In this document: positions 24,987 to 33,340 of the stretch, in pieces
Position numbering within the stretch: the stretch's first letter is position 1
Layout of the letters: each line of letters starts with the position of its first letter
NCBI GenBank assembly: GCA_964618975.1
Contig: CAZUDI010000003.1
Coordinates: forward strand, 62,001 to 126,000
Reading direction: 5' to 3'
Origin: CAZUDI01 sp964618975
GTDB taxonomy: Bacteria > Desulfobacterota > Desulfomonilia > UBA1062
Length of the DNA: 64,000 nucleotides
Notes under the pieces: model-generated
What the model was told of the DNA's origin: nothing
Databases searched by the model: none
Seen by the model: only the letters and a program-made list of their open reading frames with translations
Made by a program: the position numbers and the translations under genes

Positions 24987-25271
24987 ATGACAAAGGCAGA
25001 GCTGGTTGAGGCAATGGCAAAACAGGCTGATCTTACAAAGGCAGATGCAGCCAAGGCACTAGACGCCTTTCTGGAGGCCGCGGCAACGGCACTGAAAAAG
25101 GATGACAAGGTAACCTTGGTCGGATTCGGCACCTTTTCCGTGAAGAAGAGAGCGGCTCGCACCGGCGTCAATCCTAGGACCAGGGAACCCATCAAGATTC
25201 CTGCATCAAAAACGATCGGTTTCACACCGGGCAAGGCCCTGCGCGAAACCGTGAACAAGAAGAAGAAATAG
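24987..25271 (+). CDS. hup: HU family DNA-binding protein
   Basis: 94 aa. It has classic HU/IHF features: MTKAELVEAMAKQADLTKADA dimerisation helices, VTLVGFGTFSVKKR, and the DNA-contacting arm GVNPRTREPIKIPASKT with the intercalating proline. It ends in a short lysine tail (NKKKK). HU bends DNA and compacts the nucleoid. The ATG at 24987 follows AGGAGG by 5 nt; a GTG two codons earlier is within that site and is rejected. Confidence 0.96.
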   Translation: MTKAELVEAMAKQADLTKADAAKALDAFLEAAATALKKDDKVTLVGFGTFSVKKRAARTGVNPRTREPIKIPASKTIGFTPGKALRETVNKKKK

Positions 25272-25281
25272 CGTTTTCAGC

Positions 25282-25315
25282 GCGGGTGGCGCCGGCAAGA
25301 GAGGGCTCCACCCGC
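25282..25315 (+). terminator. Hairpin after the HU gene
   Basis: GCGGGTGG pairs with CCACCCGC; an inner GCC/GGC extension is separated by one mismatch and the loop is 10 nt. It starts 10 bp after the HU stop. No T-run is present. Confidence 0.55.
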
Positions 25316-25861
25316 AATCCCCCACCCGTGCTTTACCCACCGGCGCAAAGGCCTTCACATCGCGGCGAGTCGCTTTGAATTCAGGGGACAGCCGGAGCCC
25401 CGGGGGCAAGACCAGAACCCCAAAGCATGCCGCAAACGGGGAGGGAATGCACGCATGGGTATGAACCCCAGGGCTAGCCCTGGCCCCTCTTTGTCGCCAC
25501 AAACGGAGGGGAAATTCCCTGAAATATCGGGGGAGGCCATCCTCCGCCTGACGTCGGCCTGACAGGCATAAGCGGCCTCACTCAGGTCCTCGCATCGCGC
25601 GAGGTCGCCTGGCAGCATGCCTGATCACGGTCACCAAAAGCAGGGAGCCTTTCTCTGAAGAGAATCTATCGTTGCATACCCGGGGCTGTGGATGCCCTAA
25701 AGCAACGCCGGGGAATGGTTCGGAGAGGCAGGGCCGCCCGACCTTGAGGTCCTCCTCCTCAGGAATGGGGGAAATTCATCAGCGCCAGATAATCATAACT
25801 TTCCCAAAACACTCTCCGCCCTTACCGCCGGATACGCCCCCCCCAAAGGCAGAGAACGGTC
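25316..25861. other. About 550-bp gene-free region
   Basis: No reading frame here has a plausible ribosome site or protein-like composition. The region is GC-rich with several small inverted repeats, for example GCCTGACAGGC near 25556. I could not match it to 6S, 4.5S, RNase P or tmRNA. A structured RNA or decayed genes are possible. Confidence 0.4.
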
Positions 25862-26536
25862 CTATTCTCCGGGATTGAGGACCTCCGGATTGCCACCCCC
25901 CGTATCCGCAAGATGGACGTGTATGGCAAAGGGCACCTGGTCCTTGCGGACCCGGATACCATCAAAGACCATATCCACCAGGGGATCCACCAGCGCGATG
26001 AGGCTCTCCGGCTTACCGAGCAGGTGCCAGCGGATGCATTCGTGCTCGATGGTGCCCAGGATCATGGCCCGGATCAGGTAGGGGTCCGCATCCCTGCGGA
26101 AGATACCCTCGTCGATGCCTTCCTGGATACAGGTCAGCAGAATCTGCGAGATGCGCCGGATCTGCTGGTAGGCGCCGGTCCTGAGAAAGTTGCGGTTGCT
26201 CTTGAGCTGGAGCATAACGAGGGCGGAATAGAGGGGATTGCTCTCGTAGAGGATCATATAGCCCAGAACGATCGCCCGCACCTTGTTGTCCGCCCCCCGG
26301 AGAAAGGGGAGCATTCTCTCCATCTGCTCCAGAGGCTCTTTGGTGATATTCTCCGGAATGGCGAAGAGCAGCTCTTCCTTGCTGTTGAAATACTCGTATA
26401 CGGTGGCATCCGAGACGCCGGCGGCCTTGCTGATCTCTGAGATAGTGGCTTCCTGAAACCCCTTTTCCGCAAAGGTCTTCAGGGCCGCATCGATGATCTT
26501 GTTTCTCCTGGTCAGTTTGGTGCTGGTCTTGGCCAC
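25862..26536 (-). CDS. TetR family transcriptional regulator
   Basis: 224 aa. The N-terminal helix-turn-helix is clear: RRNKIIDAALKTFAEKGF, ATISEISKAAGVSDATVYEYF, NSKEELLFAIPE. The C-terminal ligand-binding part is helical and resembles fatty-acid-type TetR regulators (GYMILYESNPLYSALVMLQLKSN). The start is a GTG at 26536 with GGGAGAGG just upstream; a longer in-frame reading to 26761 has no ribosome site and no TetR-like sequence. It is the last gene in the direction of transcription after the three small hydrophobic proteins, though 409 bp separate them. Confidence 0.9.
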   Translation of the reverse strand: MAKTSTKLTRRNKIIDAALKTFAEKGFQEATISEISKAAGVSDATVYEYFNSKEELLFAIPENITKEPLEQMERMLPFLRGADNKVRAIVLGYMILYESNPLYSALVMLQLKSNRNFLRTGAYQQIRRISQILLTCIQEGIDEGIFRRDADPYLIRAMILGTIEHECIRWHLLGKPESLIALVDPLVDMVFDGIRVRKDQVPFAIHVHLADTGGGNPEVLNPGE

Positions 26537-26945
26537 GATCCTCTCCCTCCATTTTGGGATATCAACCTTTTTCAGGGAAGATGCACCCCGGATCCCCTCA
26601 AGGCGCCCGCCTGTGCTCCTGACACCATTCTCCCGCAGTACCATGGTTGCCCAGTCCGAGGATACTGTATGGCGCAGGCCGCGACTATGCGCCCCCACCA
26701 AAAATCCTGGATTACCGCTTACGCCTGCTAGACGATCCGGATGGGGATACCCCCGGTACACACCCGCCGAAAGGGATACCCATATTCTCCGGGCGGGAAC
26801 ACGCCCAAAGGGGCAATCTGAGTGCCGCCACGGCCCCTCTACGGGATCCTGAAATGCGAGCAGTTACCCTGACCCTTCAAATTCTCCCCGGGGCAAGCCC
26901 AGCCACCCTTCAACCTTATGCGGCGGGCAATGCGCTCCCCGACGA
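26537..26945. other. 409-bp gene-free region upstream of the TetR gene
   Basis: No convincing frame. It must carry the promoter of the TetR gene on the minus strand and perhaps its operator, but I see no clear large palindrome. Composition is similar to the neighbouring gene-free stretch at 25.3-25.9 kb. Confidence 0.4.
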
Positions 26946-27095
26946 TCAGAGTCCGAGCAGCTCAAAGACCTTCTTGCGCCGCTGAGCGTCTGCGAGCACG
27001 AAGACCGCCGTGCCGCTGAGTGCCATACCGAGGAAGAAGGGCTGCCTGAGCAGTCTGAAGAATATTCTGAACACGAACCCGATGATTCCCTGCAT
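26946..27095 (-). CDS. Small hydrophobic protein (49 aa), matches the C-terminal half of the next gene
   Basis: Forty-nine residues from an ATG preceded by a GGGGGG site. The N-terminal half is basic and hydrophobic (GFVFRIFFRLLRQPFFLGMA); the C-terminal half has a short membrane segment and ends AQRRKKVFELLGL. The last 31 residues match the end of the 90-aa upstream neighbour position by position (R-P-LGMA, then D-QRRKKVFE--GL), so this is real coding sequence despite its size. No known family recognised. It probably sits in or on the inner membrane with the Lys/Arg tail in the cytoplasm. Confidence 0.7.
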   Translation of the reverse strand: MQGIIGFVFRIFFRLLRQPFFLGMALSGTAVFVLADAQRRKKVFELLGL

Positions 27096-27122
27096 AATTC
27101 CCCCCTCTCAGGAGAGCCTGTC

Positions 27123-27395
27123 CTAGAGGCCGATTACCTCAAAGACCTTCTTTCTGCGCTGCTCGTCCATCAGCATGAATATCATGGCGCCACCGCAGGC
27201 CATACCGAGCACCAGCGGACGGGTAAACACCTTGAAAATTGCCTTCACCGTCAGACGCAAAGCGGCAAAAAGCCCGAAGATCAAGGCATTGTTCAGCATA
27301 AACCGGAACACCTTGAATGGTGCCAGAACGAGCCTGGTGATAATCTTCACCGGCAGGACCACCAATGTCTTGAGTGTGCCTTTCAGGAATCCCAT
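27123..27395 (-). CDS. Small hydrophobic basic protein (90 aa), composite of its two neighbours
   Basis: Ninety residues, with a GGGGAGG ribosome site. Residues 1-55 contain hydrophobic segments spaced by Pro and Lys/Arg (VLPVKIITRLVLAPFKVFRF), resembling the 66-aa gene upstream. Residues 60-90 (RPLVLGMACGG to DEQRRKKVFEVIGL) match the 49-aa gene downstream. It may be a membrane or amphipathic-helix protein. No enzymatic motif and no recognised domain. It lies 27 bp before the 49-aa gene, probably in one transcript. Confidence 0.7.
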   Translation of the reverse strand: MGFLKGTLKTLVVLPVKIITRLVLAPFKVFRFMLNNALIFGLFAALRLTVKAIFKVFTRPLVLGMACGGAMIFMLMDEQRRKKVFEVIGL

Positions 27396-27522
27396 AAAAT
27401 ACCTCCCCTACATGATGCTGCCTGTATACACCCTGCCAGGGCGTCCTGCAAGATCGCGGTTCAGGGTGCTGTTCTCCCCGGGTATATCCTGCCGGATGCC
27501 TCTCGCCGAACTTCTTACCACT

Positions 27523-27723
27523 TTACCACACGCCACGCAGCACGTAGAACATCGCCCTCAGCAGCAGTCCGACAGGGATGAGGGCCAGCCGGAATACGCC
27601 TACCGCGAGCCGGACCGGCAGCAGCATTACCTTGAAGGGCACCAGCAGGATCGACAGGGGGAGGAACACGATCGTCTTTATGATTGAGACTGCTGCGGAT
27701 ATTGTGCACCTGATCAGACCCAT
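27523..27723 (-). CDS. Small hydrophobic basic protein (66 aa) following csrA
   Basis: Sixty-six residues; start MGLIRCT chosen because GGGAGGAG lies about 7 nt upstream, while two Met codons further upstream overlap that site. The protein is almost entirely hydrophobic with regularly spaced Pro and single Arg/Lys residues (FLPLSILLVPFKVMLLPVRL), the same pattern as the N-terminal half of the 90-aa gene. It begins 24 bp after the csrA stop, so it is probably cotranscribed with csrA. Function unknown. Confidence 0.65.
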   Translation of the reverse strand: MGLIRCTISAAVSIIKTIVFLPLSILLVPFKVMLLPVRLAVGVFRLALIPVGLLLRAMFYVLRGVW

Positions 27724-27747
27724 ACCCATCTCCTCCCGCAAAGGACT

Positions 27748-27984
27748 TCAGGGCTCGCACTTGTGAATGAGCCCCTCAACCGTGGCCAGCGCATCCGTTG
27801 ATACCTGGGCGGCCCTGACATTCTCCTCCTGAATCTTGAGGTACACCTCCTGGCGGTGAACCTCGACACTCTTGGGCGCCTTTATGCCCAGTTTCACCTG
27901 AGTGCCTTTGATATCAACTACATATATCTGGATCTCGTCCCCGATAGCGACGGCTTCGCCGACCTTGCGCGTCAAAATGAGCAA
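27748..27984 (-). CDS. csrA: Carbon storage regulator CsrA
   Basis: 78 aa. MLILTRKVGEAVAIGDEIQ and VKLGIKAPKSVEVHRQEVY are the CsrA signature; Leu4 and the Arg44-type RNA-binding residue (in VHRQE) are present. CsrA binds GGA motifs in mRNA leaders and in motile bacteria tunes flagellin and hook expression. Start is a TTG at 27984 after AGGCAGGA. It lies 39 bp after flgK. The usual antagonist gene fliW is not adjacent; the following gene is instead a small hydrophobic protein. Confidence 0.95.
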   Translation of the reverse strand: MLILTRKVGEAVAIGDEIQIYVVDIKGTQVKLGIKAPKSVEVHRQEVYLKIQEENVRAAQVSTDALATVEGLIHKCEP

Positions 27985-28023
27985 TCCTGCCTCCCAGGCA
28001 TGCTTTTGGGGTTTTCTACACCA

Positions 28024-29784
28024 TTATTTCACCGAAAGCAATGTCTGCAACATCTCGTCGGCTATGGATATGAGCTTGGCTGAGGCCTGGTAGAGGTACT
28101 GATTCTTAAGCAGGTTGGCCATCTCCTCGTCCAAGTTCACCCCGGATACGGACTCCTTGCGGCTGAGGTACTGCCCGAGGAGCGTATCGTTGAACTGCGC
28201 GTTCATCTTGGCATTCTGGGTGTGTACCCCCACCTCGGAAACAAAGGCGCTGAAGAAGGCATCCATGGTGGTACGCGTACCATCCATGGTGACCACCGTG
28301 TCCTGCAGGCCGAAAATAGCGCTCGCCACACTGTTGTCACCCGGGGCCACCGCGTTGTTCGAATCCAGGTACCCGGCACAGATGCGCTGCGGATCCGAAA
28401 CCAGGGCGGCATTGATCCCGACGGTTTCGGAAAGGTCTCCCAGAGAACTGTCCCAGGAGAAGAAGGTGTTCACCCCCAGCACGGCCAGGGCATGGCTACT
28501 CCCCGCCGCATCCGAAGTGGGCTGGATAGCCAAGGTGTAACCGGCGTTGGCCTGAAGGGTAAAGTATCCGTCGGTACCGCCGCTCAGGGCGGCGCTGATC
28601 TCCCCGCCGCCGGCGGCTGCCTCGGCGTTGATCTCGTCTCTGAGGGCCTGCACCGTGCTCCCCGCCGGGTCGATAGTATAGGTGCTGGCCACCTGTCCGT
28701 CGGCATCAAAGACCACGATATCGAACGACCCGCTGGCGTTAAAGTGGCTGCCGAAGGTGAGAGCACCGATATCATCCGCGAGCCCGACATCCACCGTGCC
28801 GGACAAGGAGCTCACCGCCTGGAGCCCGACCCCTTCGGCGTGCAGGGAGTTGACCTGCCAGACAAGTTCCTCGGTGAGCGTGTTGAGGGAATCGAGGTAG
28901 TCTCCGATGCGGGTGTCGCGCACCTCCACCCAGCCGGCGATCTTGCCGCCCTCGAGACGGTGGGTGATATCCACCTGCCGGCCGCTCTGGTCGTTCCAGA
29001 AGACATCGGTATATCCCGTGGTGGCGTTGTTACCCACGCTCAGCTCGTAGCTCTCGTTCCCCAGCACCAGGGGGGTGCCGCCCAGGATATAGACCATGAC
29101 CTGGCCGCTTTGCTCCTCCTCGTAGTAATTGATGTCCATGTACTCGGAGAGCTCTTCCAGAAGCAGGTCCCGGCGATCCCGGAGGTCGTTGGCGTTGATC
29201 ATGCCGTCGATCTCGACACTGGAGATGGTGCCGTTCAGCTCGGCGATCTGGGAAGTGAGGGAATTGACGTACTCCACCGAACCATCGATGTTGCGGTCAA
29301 GGTTGCGCTGATACGATCGCAGATTGTAGTCTATATCCTGTATGGCCTGCACCAGGTTGTCGCTCTGGGCGATCAGGGCCTCGCGCTCGGGGATACCGTC
29401 GGGATTGTTGCTCAGGTCGCTCCAGGCATTCCAGAACTCGCCCATGAGATAATTGAGGCCGTAGCCGTCGCTTTCGTTGAAGATCACCTCGATCTCCTCC
29501 ATGGCATCACTCTGGGCGCTCCAGTAATAGTACTCCGAGTTCTTGATATTGAGCTGTTTGTTGATGAACTCGTCATAGGCCCTGGTCACCTCGGTGGCCC
29601 TCACGCCGGTCCCGATCTGACCCGGTCCCATCGTAATGGGATAGTTGGGCTCCACCAGCAGGGACTGTTTGGAATAACCCTCGGTATTGGCATTGGCGAT
29701 ATTGTGTGAGGTGACCTCGATGGCCAGCTGTGAAGAATACAGGGACCACCGTGCGATGTCGAGCGCTCCGCCGATTCCCGGCAT
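28024..29784 (-). CDS. flgK: Flagellar hook-associated protein 1 FlgK
   Basis: 586 aa. It has the axial-protein N-terminus (IARWSLYSSQLAIEVTSHNIANANTEGYSKQ) and the C-terminal heptad-rich end (VNLDEEMANLLKNQYLYQASAKLISIADEMLQTLLSV), which pack together in the hook-filament junction. The middle carries variable D2-D3 domains. Secreted by the flagellar export system, probably with the FlgN-like chaperone encoded 1 bp upstream. The expected flgL does not follow; csrA does. Confidence 0.96.
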   Translation of the reverse strand: MPGIGGALDIARWSLYSSQLAIEVTSHNIANANTEGYSKQSLLVEPNYPITMGPGQIGTGVRATEVTRAYDEFINKQLNIKNSEYYYWSAQSDAMEEIEVIFNESDGYGLNYLMGEFWNAWSDLSNNPDGIPEREALIAQSDNLVQAIQDIDYNLRSYQRNLDRNIDGSVEYVNSLTSQIAELNGTISSVEIDGMINANDLRDRRDLLLEELSEYMDINYYEEEQSGQVMVYILGGTPLVLGNESYELSVGNNATTGYTDVFWNDQSGRQVDITHRLEGGKIAGWVEVRDTRIGDYLDSLNTLTEELVWQVNSLHAEGVGLQAVSSLSGTVDVGLADDIGALTFGSHFNASGSFDIVVFDADGQVASTYTIDPAGSTVQALRDEINAEAAAGGGEISAALSGGTDGYFTLQANAGYTLAIQPTSDAAGSSHALAVLGVNTFFSWDSSLGDLSETVGINAALVSDPQRICAGYLDSNNAVAPGDNSVASAIFGLQDTVVTMDGTRTTMDAFFSAFVSEVGVHTQNAKMNAQFNDTLLGQYLSRKESVSGVNLDEEMANLLKNQYLYQASAKLISIADEMLQTLLSVK

Positions 29785-29785
29785 A

Positions 29786-30208
29786 TCAGACCCCCTTCCG
29801 CACGAGTGGCAATGCCAACCTGGCCTTCTTCCCCGAACGGTCGTAGCCGGTCTGCAGCCCGGCGAAGAAGGGCTCGAGTTGGGCGCGCACCTCGCTGAGA
29901 CGCTTGGTGACCAGTTCCCTGGCCGACTCGTTCAGGCCCCTCACGCGCGTCCACGACCCCGCGAGATCCTGCTGCAGACCCCTGATCCGCTGCGCCTGGC
30001 CGCGGGAGGGTTCTCCGGCCGGGTCTGACATGCCCTCGCGGTTTTCGGCAATGGTGTGCATCAGCCGTTGCTTTTCGGGAAGCGATTCCTCCAGTTCCTC
30101 CACATCACCGGCTAGAATATAACCCAGTTCCTCTTCGAGGCACGCTCCGAGGCGGGCGACAAGCTCCTTTTCCCTCTCAAGACAGGCTTCCATCTCCTGA
30201 TACGTCAT
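29786..30208 (-). CDS. flgN: FlgN-like flagellar export chaperone
   Basis: 140 aa, entirely helical and charged, starting MTYQEMEACLEREKELVARL and ending in a basic tail, the pattern of FlgN, the cytosolic chaperone of FlgK and FlgL. Sequence conservation is low, so position directly before flgK is the main evidence. The ATG at 30208 has GGGGGGAG about 8 nt upstream; an ATG two codons earlier is possible. Confidence 0.72.
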   Translation of the reverse strand: MTYQEMEACLEREKELVARLGACLEEELGYILAGDVEELEESLPEKQRLMHTIAENREGMSDPAGEPSRGQAQRIRGLQQDLAGSWTRVRGLNESARELVTKRLSEVRAQLEPFFAGLQTGYDRSGKKARLALPLVRKGV

Positions 30209-30255
30209 CGCCATTCTCCCCCCTGACGGGTATGCCGGCACCCTGGTCCCGTACA

Positions 30256-30588
30256 TCACCGCCCCTCTTTCTTATCGGTCAAGGGGACCGATGTCTGAGT
30301 GGGCGTCTCCGCTGAGATTCCCTGGATGCGGGCGATCCTCTCGTAGAGCACCTGGGCGATACCGATGCCCTCTCCGGCCGTGGCCCCCCTGGCCATGGCC
30401 ATATAGAGCAGGTCCTTGGAAATCTCCCCCGAGAGTCCCTCGCCCATGAAACCCTCACCGACCCCGGACCCCGTGGCCTTGAGCAGCTGGTGGACGAAGA
30501 TGGACTCGAATTCACGGCAGGCCTCGCGCAGCGCCCGCTCGGGATGCTGGGCCTTCATATGGTAGAGCGCCGCCACATTGCCGATCAT
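30256..30588 (-). CDS. flgJ: FlgJ N-terminal-type rod-binding protein (no muramidase domain)
   Basis: 110 aa. The rod-cap domain is clear: ALREACREFESIFVHQLLKAT and the GEISKDLLYMAMARG stretch. Enterobacterial FlgJ is about 310 aa because of a C-terminal peptidoglycan hydrolase; here only the rod-binding part exists, as in many Desulfobacterota and alphaproteobacteria. The start forms an ATGA overlap with the flgI stop. Confidence 0.88.
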   Translation of the reverse strand: MIGNVAALYHMKAQHPERALREACREFESIFVHQLLKATGSGVGEGFMGEGLSGEISKDLLYMAMARGATAGEGIGIAQVLYERIARIQGISAETPTQTSVPLTDKKEGR

Positions 30589-31673
30589 ATGACCTCCAGA
30601 TCGGCGTACAGCGCGTCCGAACGCTTGATGCACTGCAGGATCACCACCAGGTCCCGCGGGGTCACCCCGATGGCATTGAGGGCCCCCACCAGGTCCCCGA
30701 TGGTTGTGCCGTCCGGCAGCACCACGAGTCTGCGCCCCCCCTCCTCCACCGTCACCCCGCTCCCGGGGACCACGGTGGTCACCCCCTGGGAGAAGGGCTG
30801 CGGCTGAGAGACGCCAGGTTCTTCCGTGATCTTGATGCTCAGGTTGCCGTGGGCGATAGCCACGCTGGAGATACGCACATTGTCGCCCATCACCACGGTG
30901 CCGGTACGCTCGTTCACCACCACCTTGGCCCGCGAATCGGGGTTCACATCCACCCCCTCGATCATGGCCACGAAGTCGACAATCCGCTCATGATACGCCT
31001 CTGGCACCTGCACACGGATCGTGGAAAGGTCCTCGGCATGCGCCACGCCCTGGCCAAGCCGCTTGTTGAGCGAGCCCACGAGCCGGTGCGCCGTGGTGAA
31101 GTCCGGGATGTCCATCACGAGCCGCAGCTCATTCCCCAGGGTGAACTCCGTGGAACGTTCCACTACCGCCCCGCGGGGAATCATTCCCACCGTGGGGAAA
31201 TTCTTGGTGACGCCGCTGCCGCTCTCACCCGCAACGGCAAAGCCGCCCACGGAGATGGCGCCCTGCCCCAGGGCATACACCCGCCCGTCGGGACCGTAGA
31301 GCGGGGCCGCAATCAGCGTACCGCCCGCCAGGGACGTGGCATCCCCCAGCGAGGAGATGGTGCAGTCGAGGTATTGTCCGCTGCGGGCAAAGGGAGGCAG
31401 GATCGCCGTCACCATGACCGCGGCCACGTTCTTGACCTTGAGCGCGTTCGCATCCACGGTGATACCCATGGTCCGCAGGAGATTGGCCAGGGAATAGACG
31501 GTGAACTGCGCGCCGGTCTTGTCGCCGGTACCGTTGAGCCCCACTACCAGCCCGTACCCGGCAAGGCGGTTCTCCCGCACGCCCTGGATCTCCACCAGGT
31601 CCTTGACCCGTACGCCGTAGGCCACGGGGGCCAAAAGCAGTATTCCCAATATGAGCAGCAGTATCTTTTTCAT
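30585..31673 (-). CDS. flgI: Flagellar P-ring protein FlgI
   Basis: 362 aa. Cleavable signal peptide (about 1-20, KKILLLILGILLLAPVAYG) followed by VRVKDLVEIQGVRENRLAGYGLVVGL, the FlgI signature, and VVVNERTGTVVMG and VSQPQPFS later. It assembles in the periplasm around the rod. GTGAAGG precedes the ATG. Confidence 0.97.
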   Translation of the reverse strand: MKKILLLILGILLLAPVAYGVRVKDLVEIQGVRENRLAGYGLVVGLNGTGDKTGAQFTVYSLANLLRTMGITVDANALKVKNVAAVMVTAILPPFARSGQYLDCTISSLGDATSLAGGTLIAAPLYGPDGRVYALGQGAISVGGFAVAGESGSGVTKNFPTVGMIPRGAVVERSTEFTLGNELRLVMDIPDFTTAHRLVGSLNKRLGQGVAHAEDLSTIRVQVPEAYHERIVDFVAMIEGVDVNPDSRAKVVVNERTGTVVMGDNVRISSVAIAHGNLSIKITEEPGVSQPQPFSQGVTTVVPGSGVTVEEGGRRLVVLPDGTTIGDLVGALNAIGVTPRDLVVILQCIKRSDALYADLEVI

Positions 31674-31681
31674 CCTTCACC

Positions 31682-32374
31682 TCAGAACGGCCAGAGCTTG
31701 TCCATGGCCCGCGACACGATACCCCTTCTCTGCTGGTCGCCGATGATACCGTTCCCATAATAGTCAATCCTGAGATCGGCGATGGAGGTCGATGCAATGG
31801 TGTTGTTCGAGCTGACATCATCGGGCCGGATGATTCCCGAAAGCAGGATATACTGCACCTCCGAATTCACACGGATCTGTTTCTTACCCTCGATCATCAG
31901 GTTGTTTGACGGCAACACCCTGACCACGCGGGCCGAGATTGTGGCCTGGATGCTACCCTTGCGCGAGGTGTCCCCGGTGCCCTCAAACTCGCTAGAGGAA
32001 GAGGCCCCGAGAGCAGGGGTCAGGGCATAACCCTTGACGGAGGCCCTGTCGAGTGGCAGACCCAGGAGATTGGTGATCGAGCTGTCCGCCTTATTCGTCC
32101 GCTCCGCCTTGGTTTCGGCCTCCTTGCTGGCCGACGAGTTCTCCGCGATCTGCACCACCACGAGATCACCCACGCGGCGTGCCTTGGATTCAGCATAGAT
32201 GTCCGAAAATTTGGCGCCCGGCGACCACAGGGATCCGGGTATGGCGACGCTTTCCACGCGCTCCTCCACCGGTGGCGCCAGGGTATCCACCTCCAGGCGC
32301 GGCGGCCCCTCGTGCGCACAGCCCCCCATAATCAGGGCCAGCATCACCAACATGATGCACATGTGTCTCTGCAT
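31682..32374 (-). CDS. flgH: Flagellar L-ring lipoprotein FlgH
   Basis: 230 aa. Lipoprotein signal with lipobox LIMGGC (Cys19), then GSLWSPGAKFSDIYAESKAR, VGDLVVVQIAENSSASKEAET and the C-terminal GNGIIGDQQRRGIVSRAMD typical of FlgH. It forms the outer-membrane ring of the flagellar bushing. AGGAGGAAG lies before the ATG. Confidence 0.97.
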   Translation of the reverse strand: MQRHMCIMLVMLALIMGGCAHEGPPRLEVDTLAPPVEERVESVAIPGSLWSPGAKFSDIYAESKARRVGDLVVVQIAENSSASKEAETKAERTNKADSSITNLLGLPLDRASVKGYALTPALGASSSSEFEGTGDTSRKGSIQATISARVVRVLPSNNLMIEGKKQIRVNSEVQYILLSGIIRPDDVSSNNTIASTSIADLRIDYYGNGIIGDQQRRGIVSRAMDKLWPF

Positions 32375-32383
32375 ATCTTCCTC

Positions 32384-33340
32384 CTAGAAAACTACCCGTA
32401 CGCAGGAAGGAGCAATAATGGTGCCAAACACCTGCTTACCGGAGGTCACATTCCTCACCGGTATGCGTTGACTGAGGCCGCCGTCCCTGAGTGCCACCCC
32501 CTTGTCCCGCACCACCAGCCTGTCGCGGGAGGCCTCGATAATCACCGTCTCTCCCCGGCACACCACGGGCCGGGGCTCGACATTGGCCTGCAGGATGGGC
32601 GCCTCGGCGCGGATGGCCGTCTTGGCACGCATGCCCGTACAGGACGCCTTGTCGGTCATGAGGCTCTCGAGGTCGCAGACCTTCAGGGGCCGCATGACCA
32701 GGGCCGCCTCTGTGATCATCTCCCCGCGCCGGATGGGGGCACGCGCCACAGGGACCTGGGTCTCCAGCGATACCCGGGCAGAGATGCGCACACGGGTGGA
32801 TGATGGTCCCTCCCCGAAGCTCAGGATCATGCTCACCGGACCCAGAAAATCCTCGCGGGGGGAAATTTTTGCCTGCGGACCCTGTCGCTCATTGCCCCAC
32901 ACCCTCACACTGAGCGGGGCCCTGATGTCTTCAATAACGATCCGCCCCCTGCCCGCATAGGGCTGTTCACGCATCAGCGCGCGGGTAAAGATCGTCTCCA
33001 GTTGCTCACGCACGATCTCCGTATACAACGGCGCAACCAGCACCTCGCTGGCACCTCTCACCTGCAGGGGAAGGCTCACCTGGCGGGCAATCCTCTCCCT
33101 GATCCAGGCTGCCGATACGCTACTCCCCGCTGGGGACACGGGGGTGCGCATGAGACGTAGCGCGCTCAGGCGCTCGGCGTCATGGCCCTCGATCCGGGCC
33201 AGGTCCCCGAGCGTCACAACCGAATGAGGAATCTGAACGCGCTCTTTGAGCACCACGGTGATGCCTGACGAGGCCAGAACAGGCCCTCCCAGCAACAGCA
33301 CACTAAAAACCAAGATCAGACCGCGGCCGCTGATCTTCAT
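32384..33340 (-). CDS. flgA: Flagellar P-ring assembly chaperone FlgA
   Basis: 318 aa with an N-terminal signal (about 1-23). The C-terminal half is a SAF/beta-clip domain: VPVARAPIRRGEMITEAALV, CDLESL and the KTAIRAEAPILQANVEP to SGKQVFGTI end. FlgA helps FlgI polymerise in the periplasm. The protein is longer than the roughly 220-residue enteric form, carrying an extra N-terminal region common in this phylum. The start overlaps the flgG stop as ATGA. Confidence 0.92.
   Translation of the reverse strand: MKISGRGLILVFSVLLLGGPVLASSGITVVLKERVQIPHSVVTLGDLARIEGHDAERLSALRLMRTPVSPAGSSVSAAWIRERIARQVSLPLQVRGASEVLVAPLYTEIVREQLETIFTRALMREQPYAGRGRIVIEDIRAPLSVRVWGNERQGPQAKISPREDFLGPVSMILSFGEGPSSTRVRISARVSLETQVPVARAPIRRGEMITEAALVMRPLKVCDLESLMTDKASCTGMRAKTAIRAEAPILQANVEPRPVVCRGETVIIEASRDRLVVRDKGVALRDGGLSQRIPVRNVTSGKQVFGTIIAPSCVRVVF

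Noticed and set aside
24981..24989. GTG start for HU two codons upstream of the ATG
   Set aside because: It overlaps the AGGAGG ribosome site, so it cannot be the start.
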